Source: CAYREX01 sp964423505 (GTDB lineage: Bacteria > Fermentibacterota > Fermentibacteria > Fermentibacterales > JCC-6). From it: 64,000 nucleotides of DNA. Under the pieces are notes generated by a model, which ran no database searches, had not been told where the DNA came from, and saw nothing but the letters and a program-made list of their open reading frames with translations. The stretch's first letter is position 1, and every line of letters starts with the position of its first letter. The stretch spans positions 1 through 64,000 of the forward strand of contig CAYREX010000012.1 of assembly GCA_964423505.1 (NCBI GenBank), given 5' to 3'. The translations under genes were made by a program, and so were the position numbers. Of this stretch, positions 8,267 through 17,635 are shown one piece after another.

Positions 8267-9752
8267 CGGAGGCGGAAGGAGGGCTCTCCTCAGCGTCTAC
8301 GACAAGACCGGCCTGCCGGAGCTCGCCCGCGGGCTCCTCCGGGAGGGCTTCGGCCTCTGGGCCTCCGGGGGTACCGCGGATGCGCTCGCGGCGGAGGGTC
8401 TGCCGGTGGAGCCCACGGAGAGCATCACCGGAATCGTCTCCCTGCTCGGAGGGAGGGTGAAGACCCTCCACCCGGAGCTGCACGCGGCCATCCTCGCATC
8501 GGGCGGGGAGAGGGAGGAGCGCCTTCGGCTTGGGCGGCCGGTCTTCGACCTGGTGGCGGTGGACCTCTATCCGTTCCACGAGGTGGCCGGGCTGGACCCG
8601 ACCGACCCGCGGATGGTCGAGCTGGTGGACATAGGCGGGCCGGCGATGGCCAGGGCCGCTGCGAAGAACTGGAGGCACGTGGTCCCGGCGCTGGGCAGCG
8701 ATGTCTTCCCCGAGGTGCTGGCGGCGGTCCAGAGCGGCGACGACGGACCGGACTTCAGGAGGAGGATGGCCGCCAGGGTGTTCGACCTCACCTCCCGGTA
8801 CGACCTGGCCGTCTCCACGGCCCTCGAGGGCGGTCTCGTGCCCTCGCTCCGGTACGGGGAGAACCCGCACCAGGAGGCGACCCTCCACCTGACCCATCCC
8901 CTCTCGGGGCTGGGCGCGGCCGAGCTCCTCGGCAGCGGCGCCCTGAGCTACAACAACTACCTGGACGCCTCGGCCGCCTGGGAGGCGGTCCTGGACATGC
9001 CGGGGGGTATGCCCTGCGCCGTCATCCTGAAGCACGGGAACCCCTGCGGGGCAGGCGTGGGAGGGTCTGCAACGGAGGCCTTCGAGAACGCCTTCCGGGC
9101 GGATACCGTATCCCCGTACGGCGGCATACTGGCCATGGGGTGCACCGTGGACATGGAGCTGGTGGCCAGGCTCAAGGGGCTCTTCCTGGAGGTGGTCCTC
9201 GCCCCGGGCTACGACGGGGACGCCCTCGCCAGGCTCAGGAGGCGCAAGCGGCTCCGGATACTGCGCATGCCCCCGGGAGCTCCCGCCGCGAGGTCGGTCC
9301 GCAGCGTGTGGGGAGGGCTCCTCGTCCAGGAGCCGGACAGGGTCACCGAGAGCGTAGCCGATGGACGCGTGGTCACCGACAGGGAGCCGACCGATACGGA
9401 GCTGCGGGCCATGGACCTGGCCTGGCGGGTATGCAGGTCGGTGAGGAGCAACGCCATCGTGGTGGGCGACGCCATGGGCACCCTGGGCGTCGGCGCCGGC
9501 CAGATGAGCAGGATCGAGAGCCTCGACCTCGCCGTCAGGAGGGCGTCGAGGGAGGGACACGACCTGAGCGGTGCCGCTCTCGCCTCCGACGGCTTCTTCC
9601 CCTTCCGCGACGGTCCCGACCGGGCGGCGGAGGCCGGGGTGACCGCCATAGTCCAGCCGGGCGGGTCCATCAGGGACGAAGAGGTCATAGCCGCAGCGGA
9701 CGAGCACGGCATGGCCATGGTCATGACCGGCAGGAGACATTTCAGGCACTGA
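8256..9752 (+). CDS. purH: Bifunctional AICAR transformylase / IMP cyclohydrolase
   Basis: 498 residues, catalysing the last two steps of purine synthesis. The N-terminal IMP cyclohydrolase (MGS-like) domain shows ALLSVYDKTG, the GGT substrate loop and GGRVKTLHPELHAAIL. The AICAR transformylase domain starts about residue 195 with YGENPHQ, then SYNNYLDASAAWE and the catalytic KHGNPCGAG motif. The C terminus has the late AIVQPGGSIRDEEVI and MVMTGRRHFRH signatures. It is slightly shorter than E. coli PurH (529). It overlaps nadE by 11 bases. Confidence 0.96.
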   Translation: MRADGGGRRALLSVYDKTGLPELARGLLREGFGLWASGGTADALAAEGLPVEPTESITGIVSLLGGRVKTLHPELHAAILASGGEREERLRLGRPVFDLVAVDLYPFHEVAGLDPTDPRMVELVDIGGPAMARAAAKNWRHVVPALGSDVFPEVLAAVQSGDDGPDFRRRMAARVFDLTSRYDLAVSTALEGGLVPSLRYGENPHQEATLHLTHPLSGLGAAELLGSGALSYNNYLDASAAWEAVLDMPGGMPCAVILKHGNPCGAGVGGSATEAFENAFRADTVSPYGGILAMGCTVDMELVARLKGLFLEVVLAPGYDGDALARLRRRKRLRILRMPPGAPAARSVRSVWGGLLVQEPDRVTESVADGRVVTDREPTDTELRAMDLAWRVCRSVRSNAIVVGDAMGTLGVGAGQMSRIESLDLAVRRASREGHDLSGAALASDGFFPFRDGPDRAAEAGVTAIVQPGGSIRDEEVIAAADEHGMAMVMTGRRHFRH

Positions 9753-9753
9753 C

Positions 9754-11901
9754 ATGACACGGGCTGCATGGCTGACGGCTTCGGCGCTTGCCGCGACTGC
9801 GGCCACCGCCGCCGTACCGCCCTCCGCGGACTCCATGGCGCTCGCCGGTGACGTCCGCGGCTGCACGGAGCTGCTGCTCCGTATGCTTGACCGGGGCGAG
9901 GCACCGGCGGACGAGCTCCTCTACAGGCTGGTCGGGGTCTTTCACGGCTCCGGGATGGAGGCCGAGTGCGTCGCTCTCCTGGACAGCCTGGAGGGGGAGG
10001 GTCACGGCGACCTGACCGGGTGGAAGGTCTCCGCCCTCGACCTGGGCGGGCTGACGGAGGAGGCGCTCCCGCTGGCCGGAGACGACCCCTATCTCGCCGC
10101 CTGGCTTCGGAGGGAGGGGGGGGCGACCGAGCTCCCTGTCGCACCGCCTCCAGGCTCGCTGGCCGAGAGGGTCGTGGCGGTCATGGCGGCTCCGGACGGC
10201 GCCGTCCCGGTGTCCGCGCTCAGGCAGGCGGTCATCGACGCTCCGCTGGCTCCCCGGCTGGCGGGGGAGGTGATGGACGAGCTGGAGCCGGTCCTGGAGA
10301 GGGCGGGCGACTGGTGGGACGAGCTGGCGCTGCGACTCTCCGGGACCTCGGCCGGCGGGAGGCTGGACCTGCTGCTGCTGGAGAGGAGGGCGCACCTCTG
10401 GTCCGAGGGGCAGGACTACTGGCGGGAGGTGCTCGAGGGGGGCGGCCCCGGCGCCGGCGTCGCCGCGGAGGCGCTCCTCCTGGCCGACCGCTCCCGGTGG
10501 GGCGGCTCCCTCACGGTCTTCGACGCGCTCCTCGAGACCGGCCGCGACTCCCTTGCCCTGGCGCTGCTCGAGGCATCCTCCGACCACGGCTTCAGGGCCG
10601 GTGCCCGGCTGGCCCTCCTCAGGGAGCAGTCCCGCTGGGAGGAGCTGCTCGCCCTGGCCGACTCCGTCCACGCCTCGGGGCCGGACACCCTGGCGGGGAG
10701 GGCCGCGCTCTTCAGGGCGAGAGCGCTCCGCGGCGGCGGCAGCCCGCACGAGGTCTACTACTCCGCATACCTCGACTTCGCCGCAGCGCACCCTCTCCAC
10801 CCGACTGCCTCCGAGGCGGCGTACATCGCGGCCCGCTACCTGGAGGGCGAGGGGGACTGGGGCGCAGCGGCAGACGCCTACCTGCTTTCGCTCGGCAGCG
10901 CCGGTGGAGGCTTCGGTGGCGCCGGGGCCTACTGGCGGGGCGGTCTCTGTCACTACATGGACGGCAGGGGCGGCAGGGGGGACTCGCTCTGGCGGGAGGG
11001 CATGGAGCTCTTCCCATGGTCCGCATGGTGGGACGAGATGGCCTTCTGGAGCGCCCGTTACGCCGCGAGGAGCGGCGACGCCGATGGTCACGCGGAGGGG
11101 ATGCTGGAGGTGGCCGGACGCTGCCCCCGGGAGTTCTACGGCCTCCTGGCGGCAGAGCGGTCGGGAGCTCCTCCTCCTCCGCCCCCCTCGATGCCGGCCA
11201 CGGAGCTGCGCGGCTCGCCGCTCCTGTCCGGAGCCCTGGAGATGACCGCCTCCGGTTACGGGACCATGGCCGCAGGCGCGCTCTACGGGGCCGCCTCGCC
11301 GGACACGGCCGCGCGGGCGGCCGCGCTGGCCCTCCTGGGCGAGCACCCCTCCTCGCTGCGCCTGCTCAGGGCGATGGAGCTCAGACTGCGCGGCTCCGGT
11401 ACGGGGAGGCTCCCCGACAGCCTGCTCCGCCTCGCGTACCCGGCGCCGTTCCTTGCCGCGTCATCGGAGGCGGGGGCACGCGCCGGGGTGGACCCGCCGC
11501 TCCTGCTCGCCGTCATGCGCCAGGAGAGCTACTTCGACAGGCTGGCCGGGTCACGGGTCGGGGCCAGCGGGCTCATGCAGCTTATGCCGGGGACAGCCGG
11601 CGACATCGCAAGGTGGTACGGGCTAGAGGGGCCGGACGCCGAGCGGCTCCGCGACCCGGAGACCTCCATCCTCTTCGGGGCCCTCTATCTCGGGAGGCAG
11701 TTGAGCGCCTTCGACGGGGTGGTGCCGCTGGCCCTCGCCGCATACAATGCCGGGCCGGGCAACGCATCGAGGTGGCTGGAGCGGCTCGGGTACGACCCCT
11801 CCGACCCGGAGCTGCTCATCGAGCGGATATCCATCACCGAGACGAGGAACTACGTGAAGCACGTGATAACGAACTATCTGGTCTACCGGGAGCTGCTCTG
11901 A
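9754..11901 (+). CDS. Slt-type soluble lytic transglycosylase
   Basis: 715 residues: a short signal peptide (TM about residues 4-20, ending in repeated Ala), a long alpha-helical superhelix rich in TPR-like helical pairs, and a C-terminal SLT goose-lysozyme-like domain. The catalytic Glu is residue 591 in MRQESYF, followed by GASGLMQLMPGTA and LALAAYNAGPGN. It should cleave the MurNAc-GlcNAc bond in periplasmic peptidoglycan to anhydro-muropeptides, as Slt70 does. It is followed two bases later by a paralogue with the same architecture, suggesting local duplication. Confidence 0.88.
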   Translation: MTRAAWLTASALAATAATAAVPPSADSMALAGDVRGCTELLLRMLDRGEAPADELLYRLVGVFHGSGMEAECVALLDSLEGEGHGDLTGWKVSALDLGGLTEEALPLAGDDPYLAAWLRREGGATELPVAPPPGSLAERVVAVMAAPDGAVPVSALRQAVIDAPLAPRLAGEVMDELEPVLERAGDWWDELALRLSGTSAGGRLDLLLLERRAHLWSEGQDYWREVLEGGGPGAGVAAEALLLADRSRWGGSLTVFDALLETGRDSLALALLEASSDHGFRAGARLALLREQSRWEELLALADSVHASGPDTLAGRAALFRARALRGGGSPHEVYYSAYLDFAAAHPLHPTASEAAYIAARYLEGEGDWGAAADAYLLSLGSAGGGFGGAGAYWRGGLCHYMDGRGGRGDSLWREGMELFPWSAWWDEMAFWSARYAARSGDADGHAEGMLEVAGRCPREFYGLLAAERSGAPPPPPPSMPATELRGSPLLSGALEMTASGYGTMAAGALYGAASPDTAARAAALALLGEHPSSLRLLRAMELRLRGSGTGRLPDSLLRLAYPAPFLAASSEAGARAGVDPPLLLAVMRQESYFDRLAGSRVGASGLMQLMPGTAGDIARWYGLEGPDAERLRDPETSILFGALYLGRQLSAFDGVVPLALAAYNAGPGNASRWLERLGYDPSDPELLIERISITETRNYVKHVITNYLVYRELL

Positions 11902-11902
11902 G

Positions 11903-14122
11903 ATGTGCCGGTCCGCGTCCGGGGCCTGCATCCTTGCTCTCCTCCTGGTTCTTCCGGCATGCTCGTGCAGGCCCGGGGAGCGGCCGCCGCCGGAGGTGGC
12001 CGGGGCAGAGCCGACCGCGCCGCCCGGAGCCCTGACGCCCTCTCCCTTCCGGGCGGTGGACCCCCTTGTGCTCCAGGGGAGGACGGAGGAGGCGGAGAGC
12101 GCACTCCTGGCCATGCTGCAGGATACTTCACCGCCCCGGGGGCCCGTGCTGCTCAGGCTCCTCGGCATCTACCACGGCAGGGCGGCCGAGGACGACTTCC
12201 TGCTGCTTCTGGACAGCCTGGAGACGGCCCTCGGGGAGGACCTCTCCGGCTGGAGGGTATCCGCCCTGGACCTGGCCCGAAGGCCGCTCGAAGCCCTTCC
12301 GCACGCGGAGGGGGCTCTCCAGCGTGCATGGCTTCTTCACCGCGGGGACTCGACCCCGCCGGAAGGCCTCCGGCTCCCGCCGCCGCGTGGAGCGGCCGAG
12401 ACCTGCATAAGGGCGCGGCTGCAGCCCTCCGGCTCTCTCGCACCCGCTCAGATGCGGGAGCTCCTGCGCTGCCTGGGGGAGGTGGACCTGGCCGAGGGCG
12501 ACCCGGCACGGCACCTGGTGGCGTCGGCGGACACCGCAGGCGCATGGTGGGACTCGCTGGTCGCGGAGCTGCCGGAGGAGATGGTCTCGGGGGGCGTCGC
12601 GGAGGCCCGGGCCCTCCGGGACGCGGCGTCCGGCAGCCGCAGCCTCTCGGAGTGGGAGGAGACCCTGCTCGGCGGTGGTGGCGCTTCGGCGGTGGCCGCC
12701 CTCCGGCTCGCCGGGACGCTCCGCCCCGACTGGACGCTCTTCGACGCGCTGGTGGAGGATGGTCACGCGGAAGAGGCGCTGGCCCTGGCGGTCGAGTCCG
12801 GAGCGATGTCCGACCCGGTCTTCGAGGCGGGCGCCCAGATGTCCCTGCTGCTCTCGGAGGGGGAGACGAGCGCTCTCTCCGCCCTCTGCTCGGGCCTCGG
12901 CCCCGGCTCCCCGGACTCCCTGAGGGCCAGGGCGGCGCTCTACGGCGCGCTCGCCCTGCAGGCCGGAGGAGCAGGTGCCCGGGCCTGGAGGGGCGCCATG
13001 CTGGACTTCGCCCTGGAGCATCCGTGGCACCCGCTTGCACGGCAGTCTGCCTACGGGGCCGGCGTGTACCACGACTGCGAGCAGGAGTGGGCTGAAGCCG
13101 CCGACGCCTACATGGCCTCCCTCCGCTCCGCAGGCTCATGGGAGGGCGACGAGAGGGCCCACTGGAGGGGCGGCTTCTCTCTCTACATGTCGGGAGACCG
13201 GGAGAGGGCCGACTCCCTCTGGGTCGAGGGCTGCACCATGTGGCCGTCCGGGTACTGGCGGGACGAGATGCTCTTCTGGCTGGCGCGCCTCCGGGACGGG
13301 CGGGGCGACGGAGCCTCCGCCGACAGCCTGCTCGAGCTGGTTGCCGTTGAGCATCCCTGGGAGTTCTACGGCATGCTGGCTGCGTCCAGGCTGGGCGGGA
13401 CCTCTCCGGAGCCGGTCCCCTACCACATGGCGGCAACCGGAGGCGACTCCCTGACCGGGCTGACCTCCCGGCTCATGGCCGCCGGCTGGGGGGTGCCGTC
13501 GGTCCGGATGCTGACACGCTCACCCTCAGAATCGGCCGCGGCGCTCCTGTCCGCCTGCGGCAGGCACGGTGACGCCCTCCGGATGATGAGGGCGATGGAC
13601 GTCCGGCTGAGGGAGATGGGGTCCTTGCTTCCCGAGTCGCTGCTCGGGCACTACTTCCCCTCGCCCTACGCCGGCCTCGCCCGGTCGGCCACGGACACGC
13701 TGGGCCTATCCCCGGCGGTGCTCCAGGGCATAATGAGGGAGGAGAGCTACTTCGACCGGTGGGTGGTCTCCAGGGCGGGGGCCATGGGGGTGGTACAGCT
13801 GATGCCGGGCACGGCCGCAGACGTGGCCAGGTGGTACGGTCTGACGCCACTCTCCGGGGACGACTTCTTCTCCCCCGGGCTATCGGTGCCCTACGGCGCC
13901 CTCTATATTGACCGTCAGAGCAGCGGGTTCGGGGGCGACCTCCCCCTCTTCCTGGCCGCCTACAACGCCGGGCCGGGGAACGCCGAGCGATGGAGGGGGA
14001 TGCACGGATGGAACCGGGCGGACCCGGAGCTGTATATCGAGCAGATAACCTACAGGGAGACCAGGATGTACGTTAAGAAGGTCCTCAGATCGGCGTGGCT
14101 CTACGGGGAGCCGCTTCCTTGA
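11903..14122 (+). CDS. Lipoprotein Slt-type lytic transglycosylase (tandem paralogue)
   Basis: 739 residues. Unlike its neighbour it has a lipoprotein signal with lipobox LPAC (Cys about 20), so it is probably anchored to the outer membrane. A helical superhelix with the same landmarks as its paralogue (LLDSLE, GWRVSALDLA, WWDSL, EFYGMLAA) precedes the SLT domain with catalytic Glu 614 in MREESYF, then GVVQLMPGTA and LAAYNAGPGN. Cytoplasm-facing features are absent. The duplication has diverged considerably outside the motifs, so it is not recent. Confidence 0.88.
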   Translation: MCRSASGACILALLLVLPACSCRPGERPPPEVAGAEPTAPPGALTPSPFRAVDPLVLQGRTEEAESALLAMLQDTSPPRGPVLLRLLGIYHGRAAEDDFLLLLDSLETALGEDLSGWRVSALDLARRPLEALPHAEGALQRAWLLHRGDSTPPEGLRLPPPRGAAETCIRARLQPSGSLAPAQMRELLRCLGEVDLAEGDPARHLVASADTAGAWWDSLVAELPEEMVSGGVAEARALRDAASGSRSLSEWEETLLGGGGASAVAALRLAGTLRPDWTLFDALVEDGHAEEALALAVESGAMSDPVFEAGAQMSLLLSEGETSALSALCSGLGPGSPDSLRARAALYGALALQAGGAGARAWRGAMLDFALEHPWHPLARQSAYGAGVYHDCEQEWAEAADAYMASLRSAGSWEGDERAHWRGGFSLYMSGDRERADSLWVEGCTMWPSGYWRDEMLFWLARLRDGRGDGASADSLLELVAVEHPWEFYGMLAASRLGGTSPEPVPYHMAATGGDSLTGLTSRLMAAGWGVPSVRMLTRSPSESAAALLSACGRHGDALRMMRAMDVRLREMGSLLPESLLGHYFPSPYAGLARSATDTLGLSPAVLQGIMREESYFDRWVVSRAGAMGVVQLMPGTAADVARWYGLTPLSGDDFFSPGLSVPYGALYIDRQSSGFGGDLPLFLAAYNAGPGNAERWRGMHGWNRADPELYIEQITYRETRMYVKKVLRSAWLYGEPLP

Positions 14123-15429
14123 CCGCCCTCGCCGTTGCGGCCGCATTCGCGCTGCTGGCCGAGCCGCCGGTGCCCACCATGCTCGTCTTCCCCCCCTTCG
14201 GCCACTGCATGGGCATCTACAGGGCGGGAACGGAGCAGCTCTCCGTCCTCCTCGGTGGCCTGGTCAGGTTCGACGACCCCCAGGGGCTGGCCTGCGTGAA
14301 GCTGGAGGCCTGGGACGACCCGGCCACGACCGAGGACGACGACGAGCTTGCGGTCTACGGCGTGAACAGCGGCTCCGGGCACGTCATCTACAACGCCGAC
14401 ATGTACTCGCTGGGTCTCTACGGAGGCAGCGGCAGCGGGCCGGACGAGCTGGACGACCCGCACGGCATCGCCGTCACCGCAAGCGGCACGGTCCTGGTGG
14501 CGGACACCGGCAACGGAAGGGTCGTGATACTGGAGAGGCGCGGCTCCCGGCTGGTCCCCGCCGGGTTCCTCGGAGGTGAGCTCTCGGAGCCCTGGGACGT
14601 GGCCATCACCGGTGCCGGGGGGGTAGCTGTCACCGACAGGGCGGCCGGCGCCCTCCTCCTCTACGAGTCCCCGGATGACACCCTTCCCCGGACGGTACCC
14701 CTCGACTCGCCCACCGGAGTGGACGCGGTGGAGGACGAGCCCTGGTTCCATCCGAGCCGCGCATTCGCCGCGGTGGTCACCGGCGACGGCACCTCGCTGA
14801 CCATCGTGGAGGGGGACAGCGTGGCGGCATCCGTCTCCGTCCGGGACATTGGCGGCGCCGATCTCTGCTACCCGGCCATAGACTACTACGGCAACGTCTG
14901 GGTCACCGACAGCACACGTTGCTGCGTCCACAAGCTCCGCGGCGACCTGACCCCGCTCGGCTCCTTCGGCTCCCCCGGCACCGGCGACCGTGAGCTGGAC
15001 CGGCCCACCGGCCTCGCCATCTGGAGGCGGTACGGCCAGGTCTTCATCGCCGAGAGGGAGGGGGCGCGGTACTTCTGGATAGGCGCCGACATACTCGAGC
15101 CGGAGCTCTCCGTCTCCGGCAGGGGCATCACCCTGACCGGCCTGCTCACCGAGGAGGCCTACCTGGACGTCCGTGTCGACACGCCGTCCGGTGGTAGTAG
15201 CGTCGTGCTCCACTCCGGCAGGGCGGATGCGGGTCCGCTGACGCTCTCCTGGGACGGGACCGATGTCCGCGGTATCCACCTGGAGGGCGGCGACGGCTTC
15301 GAGCTGGTGGCGGAGGTGCGGCCCACGTACTCGAGCAGGAACTACTTCGAGAAGACATTCCGGGAGACCTTCTCCCTGGACGACCCGCCGGCCGGCGATG
15401 GCCCGACGGGAGGGAGGGGACGGGGCTGA
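14119..15429 (+). CDS. Secreted NHL-repeat beta-propeller protein
   Basis: About 436 residues. NHL-type propeller blades are visible in DDPHGIAVTASGTVLVADTGNGRVVI, ELSEPWDVAIT, PAIDYYGNVWVTDS and RELDRPTGLAIW. The C-terminal 100 residues (LDVRVDTPSGGS, LSWDGTDVRG) look like a FlgD-type Ig-like domain, which is often attached to secreted propellers in FCB bacteria. TTG 14119 overlaps the previous stop as TTGA and has GGGGAG 8 bases upstream; GTG 14095 would add a better-charged signal-peptide n-region, so the start is uncertain. Function unknown; co-transcribed with the transglycosylases. Confidence 0.75.
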   Translation: MTALAVAAAFALLAEPPVPTMLVFPPFGHCMGIYRAGTEQLSVLLGGLVRFDDPQGLACVKLEAWDDPATTEDDDELAVYGVNSGSGHVIYNADMYSLGLYGGSGSGPDELDDPHGIAVTASGTVLVADTGNGRVVILERRGSRLVPAGFLGGELSEPWDVAITGAGGVAVTDRAAGALLLYESPDDTLPRTVPLDSPTGVDAVEDEPWFHPSRAFAAVVTGDGTSLTIVEGDSVAASVSVRDIGGADLCYPAIDYYGNVWVTDSTRCCVHKLRGDLTPLGSFGSPGTGDRELDRPTGLAIWRRYGQVFIAEREGARYFWIGADILEPELSVSGRGITLTGLLTEEAYLDVRVDTPSGGSSVVLHSGRADAGPLTLSWDGTDVRGIHLEGGDGFELVAEVRPTYSSRNYFEKTFRETFSLDDPPAGDGPTGGRGRG

Positions 15430-16649
15430 GCTACGCACTACTCGCGGCCCTGATCCTGCTCTCCGCCTTCTTCAGCGGCACCGAGACCGCCTACTTCAGC
15501 CTGGACAGGCTTCAGCGGAGACGGCTGGAGAGGACCGCCTCCGGCAGGAGGGCCCTGGCCCTTCTGGCGAGGCCGGACAGGCTGCTCTCCGCCATCCTGC
15601 TGGGCAATACGGTCGTGAACGTAACCGCATCCGCCGTGGCCGCCTCCCTCTCCTCCTCCCTCATCCCGGGCGCAGCGGGGCTCAGCCTGCTCGTGGCGGT
15701 GCTGGGGATGACCTTCCTGCTCCTGGTCCTCGGCGAGATATCCCCCAAGACCCTCGCCGTCCGGAAATCCGCCCGGTGGGCCGCGACGGTCTCCGGGGCG
15801 ATGACCACCTACATGCGGGTGGTCTCTCCACTGGCCGGGCTCCTGAAGACACTTTCCGGCGCCATGGCTGGCGCCTCCCGGGCCACGGAGGGGGAGAGCG
15901 ACCTGACTGGCACGGACATGGTCTCACTGGTGGAGCTGGGACGCTCCGAGGGCCTCCTGGGCCGGGAGGCCGAGGCGACCCTCTCCCTGCTCGCCCTGCA
16001 CGATACACAGTGCATCCACGTGATGAGGCCCAGGTCCGCCGTCGACGTCCTCAGGACCGGCTGGAGCAGGGAGAGGTTCCGGCGGGTGGCCGCCGGGAGC
16101 GGTCACACCCGGTTCCCGCTTCTGGATGGCTCACGTGAGCGCGTCGCCGGATACGTCGACGTCAGGTCGCTCGTCCTGTCGGAGCGGCGGGAGGAGGTCG
16201 AGTACCACTGGATGCCCTCATTCCCGGAGAACGCCAGGCTGGAGACGGTCCTGAGGGAGCTCAGGGCATCGGAGGGCCAGATGGGCGCGGTCTTCGACGA
16301 GTACGGCGACTGGATTGGCATAGTGACCATCAGGGACATCATGGACCATGTCCTCAACGTCCGAAGGCTGGATCCCACATCCCTGCCCGAGGGGGTGGCC
16401 GTCAGAGACGGCGGCGTGGAGGTGCCGGCGACCATGAAGCTGGACGTCCTCTCGAACCTCATGGGCTGCAGCCTGAGGGCCAGGTGGGCCGAGACCTGCG
16501 CCGGCCTGCTGGAGGAGGCGACCGGCAGGATACCGGCCGAGGGTGAGGAGGTCGTGGTCCAGGGGGTCTCCTTCCGAGTCCTGGCCGCCGGCCGTCAGGG
16601 GATATCCAGGGTGCTTGCCAGGCGGCTGGACGGGGGCTCCGAGGAATGA
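15426..16649 (+). CDS. DUF21/CBS-pair membrane protein (CorC/HlyC family), CTG start
   Basis: 407 residues if initiated at CTG 15426, which overlaps the previous TGA (CTGA) and has GGAGGGAGGGG upstream. No ATG, GTG or TTG exists in frame until 15615, but the intervening residues are clearly conserved DUF21 sequence (LILLSAFFSGTETAYFSL), so the true start must be upstream. The DUF21 membrane domain has several TM segments including LVLGEISPKTLAV. Two CBS domains (about 195-320, MRPRSAVDVL and GAVFDEYGDWIGIVTI) and a CorC_HlyC C-terminal domain follow. Family members are implicated in Mg2+ or other divalent cation efflux and stress resistance. Confidence 0.85.
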   Translation: MSYALLAALILLSAFFSGTETAYFSLDRLQRRRLERTASGRRALALLARPDRLLSAILLGNTVVNVTASAVAASLSSSLIPGAAGLSLLVAVLGMTFLLLVLGEISPKTLAVRKSARWAATVSGAMTTYMRVVSPLAGLLKTLSGAMAGASRATEGESDLTGTDMVSLVELGRSEGLLGREAEATLSLLALHDTQCIHVMRPRSAVDVLRTGWSRERFRRVAAGSGHTRFPLLDGSRERVAGYVDVRSLVLSERREEVEYHWMPSFPENARLETVLRELRASEGQMGAVFDEYGDWIGIVTIRDIMDHVLNVRRLDPTSLPEGVAVRDGGVEVPATMKLDVLSNLMGCSLRARWAETCAGLLEEATGRIPAEGEEVVVQGVSFRVLAAGRQGISRVLARRLDGGSEE

Positions 16650-17635
16650 CGGAGCTCGCCGTGCTGCTCTTCGCGCTGCTCCTCTCCGCCTTCAGCTCGG
16701 GCAGCGAGACCGCCTTCTCCGCCGCCAGCAGGATAAGGGCCTACAGCAGGGTCCGGGAGGGGAGGAAGTGGGCGCGGCTGGCCCTGGGGTTCGTGGACGA
16801 CCCCACCAGGTTCCTGAACACGACACTGGTCAGCAACAACGTGGGCAACGTCCTTGCCTCGGTGATAGCCTCGAGGGTGGCGGCCGCCGCCGGACCCGGC
16901 TGGCTGGAGCCGGCGTCCGTCGCGGCCCTCTCCCTGCTGTTGCTGGTCTTCTGCGAGATGCTTCCCAAGCACTACATGCTCCTCCACGGCGAGAGGCTGG
17001 TGACGAGGCTCTCCGTGCCGCTTGCCGTGCTCCGGGTCCTGCTCTACCCGCTGATACTCGTCGCCGACGCGGTCTCCTCCCTGATCACGGGCGGGAGGAG
17101 GGTCTCCAGGCTCTTCGAGAGCAAGAGCGAGATAATGGGCCTGCTCTCCGGGTCGAGCACCCTGCGGGGCAGGCTCGCCGGGAGGGTGCTCGGGATGGAC
17201 GCCATGAGGGCCGGCAGCATCATGAGGGACCTGGACGACGTTCCCACGGTCAGCGAGGGCTGCCCGACGGACTCCGCCCTTGCCAGGAGCCTGGAGAGCG
17301 GCTCCTCCTACCTTCTGGTGACCGAGCGGGACGGAAGGACGGTCAGGGGCATAGTCAAGGTAGCCGCCGTGGCCGGACGGAGCGAGGTCATCGACTCCAG
17401 GTTCATCGAGGGGCTCCCCTCCGTGCGCGCCGAGGACGACCTGATGTCGGTCATAGCCGGTCTGCGGAGGACCAGGGCGCCCGCCGGGATAGTCCTGGGC
17501 AGCACCGGCCAGCCTGAGGGGCTCCTGACGCTGGACGACATAGCCGACTCCCTGATAGACGGCGGTCCATCGCCATCTCAGCCCGGCGAAGCCGGACGGA
17601 TAAGGTGGACCGGAGAAGGGGCGGAGCTTGCCTGA
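16646..17635 (+). CDS. Second DUF21/CBS membrane protein, truncated paralogue
   Basis: 329 residues; ATG 16646 overlaps the previous stop. The DUF21 domain is intact (LLLSAFSSGSETAFSAAS, NNVGNVLASVIA, FCEMLPKHYML). The CBS region (about 185-305) is present but the C-terminal CorC_HlyC domain of its neighbour is missing; it ends after LTLDDIADSL. Adjacent pairs of such proteins may form hetero-oligomers, which the 4-base coupling would favour (inference). Confidence 0.82.
   Translation: MTELAVLLFALLLSAFSSGSETAFSAASRIRAYSRVREGRKWARLALGFVDDPTRFLNTTLVSNNVGNVLASVIASRVAAAAGPGWLEPASVAALSLLLLVFCEMLPKHYMLLHGERLVTRLSVPLAVLRVLLYPLILVADAVSSLITGGRRVSRLFESKSEIMGLLSGSSTLRGRLAGRVLGMDAMRAGSIMRDLDDVPTVSEGCPTDSALARSLESGSSYLLVTERDGRTVRGIVKVAAVAGRSEVIDSRFIEGLPSVRAEDDLMSVIAGLRRTRAPAGIVLGSTGQPEGLLTLDDIADSLIDGGPSPSQPGEAGRIRWTGEGAELA

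Noticed and set aside
9742..11346. Long open frame on the minus strand opposite the first transglycosylase (534 codons).
   Set aside because: It is a shadow: low-complexity Pro/Arg/Gly translation with no motif, opposite a gene with clear SLT domain and signal peptide. Such frames are expected in G+C-rich DNA.
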